64,000 nucleotides of DNA from Cyrtodaria siliqua. Taxonomy: Eukaryota > Mollusca > Bivalvia > Adapedonta > Hiatellidae. Within the stretch, counting starts at the first letter, position 1. The number at the start of each line of letters is the position of its first letter. The translations under genes were made by a program, and so were the position numbers. The notes under the pieces were generated by a model. The model saw only the letters and a program-made list of their open reading frames with translations. It had not been told where the DNA came from and ran no database searches. Shown here piece after piece: positions 60,101 through 64,000 of the stretch. The stretch lies in contig JAWPHD010001151.1 of assembly GCA_037043455.1 (NCBI GenBank), positions 124,001-188,000 on the forward strand, given 5' to 3'.

Positions 60101-60339
60101 AGAATACATTCGGGGGATTTTGTCGCTTACTAAGTGACATTTCTTATTCGTTTGCATCCTTCGTCGAATGCATGTGTGTTAAAAGTTTTACTTTAATATT
60201 ACAGCCATTTTATTGTTACTCTATTTCTATTTCAAGTCAACTCCGGTGAAGATAGTCATATATACTGCTAGCTGTTTAAATCCCTAGTCAATACTGTGGT
60301 TCTAAAACAATCAAAATTGTTTTATTGACTTTATATAGA

Positions 60340-60800
60340 ATAGTTTATTTCATACAAAAGGCCATAGGCCCATGAGTACACAAATGCTTATTTAACAATA
60401 TACAAAATATCAATAGGCGGTGATACAGTATACATAGTACCTATTATCAAGTGATTAAGCATGGTTCAACTGAAGTATACTTGTTATAGCAATGAAGTAT
60501 TCATATATTCCTTATATTTACATTTTCTAAATACAGTTGAAAGCGAAATTCTGAAAACAATACGTATGTCCTAGCACGGGTTGAGTTCACTAATTCTTCA
60601 TTCCAACTTTGAATAAATTTATCCTTTAATTGTTGTTTAAAAATTGACATAAAACCTATTTTATTTCCAACGCCATGGAATAACCAGACATGATCAAAAC
60701 CAAGTTTATCAAAAATATATTTAATTTGACTTGCCCAATTTTGCCCAATTCTTGCCCAATTTTGTTTGTTAGGATATTTTGCCATATCATCTAACATCAT
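60340..60800 (-). pseudogene. C-terminal fragment and 3' end of a second LINE
   Basis: The frame 60800-60501 reads NKQNWARIGQNWASQIKYIF (containing a small internal duplication), GFDHVWLFHGVGNKIGFMSI, FKQQLKDKFIQSWNEELVNS and TRARTYVLFSEFRFQLYLE. The pattern 'NW...L..LGF..VW...GVG....F...FKQRL.D.FIQ.W......S.RA..Y' is, as I recall it, common at the C-terminus of bivalve LINE proteins. Downstream come GGGCCTATGGCC and AATAAA (near 60345), a likely polyadenylation signal. The fragment is 5'-truncated. It differs from the LINE at 30330. Confidence 0.6.
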
Positions 60801-60988
60801 ATTGGAATTTGTGCGTTGAAGGACAAATTACTGTTATTCAAGTGGAAAATAAAATAAATTTAGTGTATAAATTCTGCCGGTGCATTTTATACATAGACAC
60901 CGGCAACTTTAATTATCAAATTATTTTCTCTAAACCGTTGGACAGAACAACAGGTTACTCAGTAATTCATTCGGTACAAAACATTGGG

Positions 60989-63900
60989 ATTTGTTCTACT
61001 AGGGAACAAATACTAATTATTTCAGGGGGTGGAAATCAGCGATTATCATGAACGTGTAATTCTAACGCATAACCTCTGTTTGCAGTGATCGCCATTATGT
61101 AAGTATCGATCTGTTTTTGTGTTCTGAAAATCGGTATTTAAGTGTTATCTCCAAACTACTTGTTGATAATACGCATCAAATATTAATGCTGAATGCTTGT
61201 TACATGTCGGTATACCCGGCTTATGTTCGCAATGGCCGTATTGTGCTACGATGTTGACCGATTAGGAATTCTCAATCAGACAATGCAAAAGGAACGACAA
61301 CTCTGGTTATTGATTGGAATTTGGAGTCGTGCAGGTTTGCCAAGGCTGTGAACTTATTTAGACATATCAAATTATACGTATGTGTAACATTATGTTTAAA
61401 TAATATCCGACAGGTATTTATGTGTATATAATAACACAGTTTTGAAACGAAAGTGTTTATTTCGATTCTTCTGTAATAGCCTAACAGAAGTATGCCACTG
61501 TATGTGCTATTGCTTTTAAATGAAAGTTGATTCCAGCTTATTATTTTGTCATTTCTGTATCGAACACAAGTCGACAATATTACAATATTGTATTAAAAGA
61601 AAGTGTGGATGTCAATTGTTGGGTCATAGCCTAACATAATTCTTTCCAAGTTAGCTGTACAGTGTTACAATTGGAAATCACGGTATTTAAATGCTATCTC
61701 GAAACAAATTGTTAATACGCATCAAGTGTTATTGAATGAGTGTGTCAATGGACACGTCGATTTCTTTTACATCATTCATCCAGGATGCTTTGGCCTTATC
61801 GTATATGCACATTTAATTTAGATGACTAATATAATAAGAAGAATAAAAAGTAAATAAAATAACGTTGTATATGCATTTGTAAACTACTAAATGTGTTTGT
61901 TTTATCGTTGATAAAGCGGCCGGGACATGCTGGATGGTGGATGACCTTGCCAAGGCGGCGATATAACTTAGCTTCAGTTCTAGAAAAATATTATAGTAAC
62001 GCATATCTTTAAATAATGTACGAGAGGTAGGTGTAATATTTGAGTCAGAACGTGAGGTGTTAATTTCCATTTGTCTGAAATAGCCTAACATAAGTATGGC
62101 ATTATATAGGGTGGCATTGCAAGCGCAAGGCTATCGCGTCAGAATGTTGCAATGTGTTGATGTCGATTTCTGGGACATAGCCTAACATTATTCTAAAAAA
62201 CAAAAACAAAAAATACATAAATATAATGTTCTGTTATTGCATATTAAATTTAGTCAATTTATTGAAGCTCACGACAGTATTAATATATATTATTATATAT
62301 TAATATATATATATATAATCAATAAACAATAAAAAAAAATAAAAATAAAAATATATAAACATTATCCTGTCTTACTGGAGTACAAGGCTCGAAATTAGCA
62401 CTAGTCCTGTAGCCCGAGGCTAGCAAAAATGCTGCCGTGCTAGCAAAGTCTGTGTCTGGGTAGTCCCGATGGGCTAGTAACAAAACTTATTCAAATAAGA
62501 AATAAATTATAAATCGATAGATTATGTAGTGACAGCATCATTAAACCATTTGCCACTGTTTTCAGATCATGCCAAAAAAAGTATCGCAAAGTCCGTATGC
62601 TCGGGGGAGAGGGACAAGAGAAATGCAAGATAGAGTGTATCTGAAGATAATGGTTCTAACGACACTCTAGCACTTTTGACCAAGTAACATTGGTCCTGTG
62701 GCATTACTGGGAACAATGGACATAAAATCTGCATTTAAACGGATGCAAATCAATTTTCATAGCTTTTGAGTTGTTGAGTTATAAGATATTTTATAGTTGT
62801 AATCAATATCATAGTGACTTAGTGAGCAAATATTCTTTTTATATTGTGCTTTAATTTCTGTATTTGTTTTACCTTCACAGGGCTAAATTTCAGGGTCAAA
62901 CATGTTTTTGTTTAGATAAATTTGCCAGGTGTTTTTCTTTTTAGCAATTTATTTCAGTAATCAGTTTTGCCGAAAATACAGTCTTAAGAGTCCAAGATTT
63001 ATGTAAAGCCACTCGCTTTACAGCGTTATGTCGTGGTATCTCAAGAGTTTGTGGGAAAATGTTTAATCGTGTGATCATGGGAGGTCAACCAGGATCAGAA
63101 TGTGTAAGGCGAAGGCGCAGACTGCGAGTGTAGTAGCCAACTGTTTTCGCAAGTTTGTGGCTAAATGAACATATGTCTCAACGCTAAGGGAACAGGGCTC
63201 ATTTTTAAACACTTTATTATGGTTTTTAATTCAATTAAAAACTACAGCAACAACAACAGATAACAACAACACAGAACATACATTCTTTCTATTAAATTTA
63301 GAGAAATATGCTTTTTCTACAGTTGGTGTTGGCTTAGAATTAAAGTCAACTGAATTGGGTTTTAAGGCGCACCAACACATGAAAGATTATATGGCGCCTA
63401 ACGGGAATGAATTAAAGTGAACCAAATTCTTAGTGTGTGTAAAGTGGTGCGCTTTTTGTTGTTGCAGTTATAACAAACCGGTATAAATTGTCCCTTTTTA
63501 CACTTGGAGTATGCAAATGCATGAATGTTGGTTAATGAATATACTAACTTTACACCAGGAGTCTGAAATGGCTGAAAAAGGTATATACTACCCGTTATGT
63601 TATTTTACACCCAGAGTGTGAGAATGTCGATGAGCATGTAATTAATATGTCGCCAGGACTTAGATATCTCCGCACTAGTGTTTATGTCGAAGTATATTGA
63701 CAATAGGTTATAATACAACTGCATGTGCTTATAATTGACAACTGACGGCGTGTTGGTTGCAGGTCTATGCTATTTTTCTTTTGTCAAATTGATAGATATA
63801 TGTCACAGTTTGTTTTGCTTATTACAGATATTTTTCTACTTACTGCTGTGTCTGCTGCTGCTATAACAGTATAAATGTCCTAAATTGTTTCGTCTAGCGG

Positions 63901-64000
63901 TCAGCTTTACACATTTATTCTGTTTGCGTACAATGATGTTTTCATTCAGTGGCTGTTGTTTTTATACAGAGTGGTGGCTGATGCTGTTTTAATTATAATT
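60989..64000 (-). mobile_element. Helentron-like element, third copy (runs off the window)
   Basis: It starts with the same 8-bp hairpin (ATTTGTTC 60989, GAACAAAT 61004) and follows the long copy (17726-about 20712) for 3 kb with scattered indels, to the last base of the window. Relative to that copy it lacks about 70 bases near 61735, and has an AT repeat (62280-62355) where the other has a G run. It also carries a block of about 150 bp at 62383-62530 (GCTAGCAAAAATGCTG, GGGCTAGTAAC) absent from the long copy. No ORF of note. Confidence 0.7.

Overview
The window reads as repeat-rich, AT-rich nuclear DNA of a lophotrochozoan animal, most likely a bivalve mollusc. This is inferred from the mix of tRNA-derived SINEs, non-LTR retrotransposons with an RNase H domain, tandem-repeat-bearing 'pearl/HINE-like' elements and two innate-immunity-type gene fragments. 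There are no operons, rRNA genes or CRISPR arrays. Host coding sequence is a small part of the window. All three host exons recognised here lie on the minus strand: a protein kinase plus KEN-type RNase exon (42685-43924), and two RRM-repeat exons of a PARP14-like gene (24191-24514 and 17333-17593).

Layout. 1-6759: Ty3/gypsy-type LTR element 1, whose left LTR runs off the window. It has a tandemly duplicated LTR/leader, and a gag-protease-integrase frame broken by one stop and truncated inside integrase. 6760-7920: simple repeats. 7921-8140: SINE. 8463-14311: a large inverted repeat (foldback) interrupted by a 3.4-kb tandem-repeat element (8657-12042) and carrying a SINE (13661-13928). 14312-17032: minor repeats and a second tandem-repeat element. 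17333-24514: the PARP14-like exons, with their intron holding a 4.8-kb and a 0.9-kb copy, head to tail, of a Helentron-like non-autonomous element. 25089-25336: SINE. 26558-30260: retroelement copy A, tandem repeats and a LINE endonuclease fragment. 30330-34170: decayed LINE on the minus strand. 35350-36842: retroelement fragment and tandem-repeat element. 36843-40971: nothing recognised. 40978-41512: palindrome-filled MITE. 42685-43924: kinase-KEN exon. 45138-53121: LTR element 2, bounded by a TAAAG target duplication and carrying two nested insertions. 53640-60800: more tandem-repeat elements, retroelement copy C and LINE fragments. 60989-64000: a third Helentron-like copy running off the right edge.

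How the parts relate. The two LTR elements are one family, with protease followed directly by integrase and the start of reverse transcriptase placed after integrase. This is the unusual Gmr1-like pol order. The family's LTR begins TGTCACA and ends TGTGACA, with the start and the target duplication deduced from element 2. Several nested insertions give self-contained empty-site comparisons that fix element ends without outside data. The least explained object is a 1.8-kb non-coding insertion (45656-47476) with near-identical 471-bp terminal direct repeats, whose inner segment ends in an 11-bp inverted repeat.
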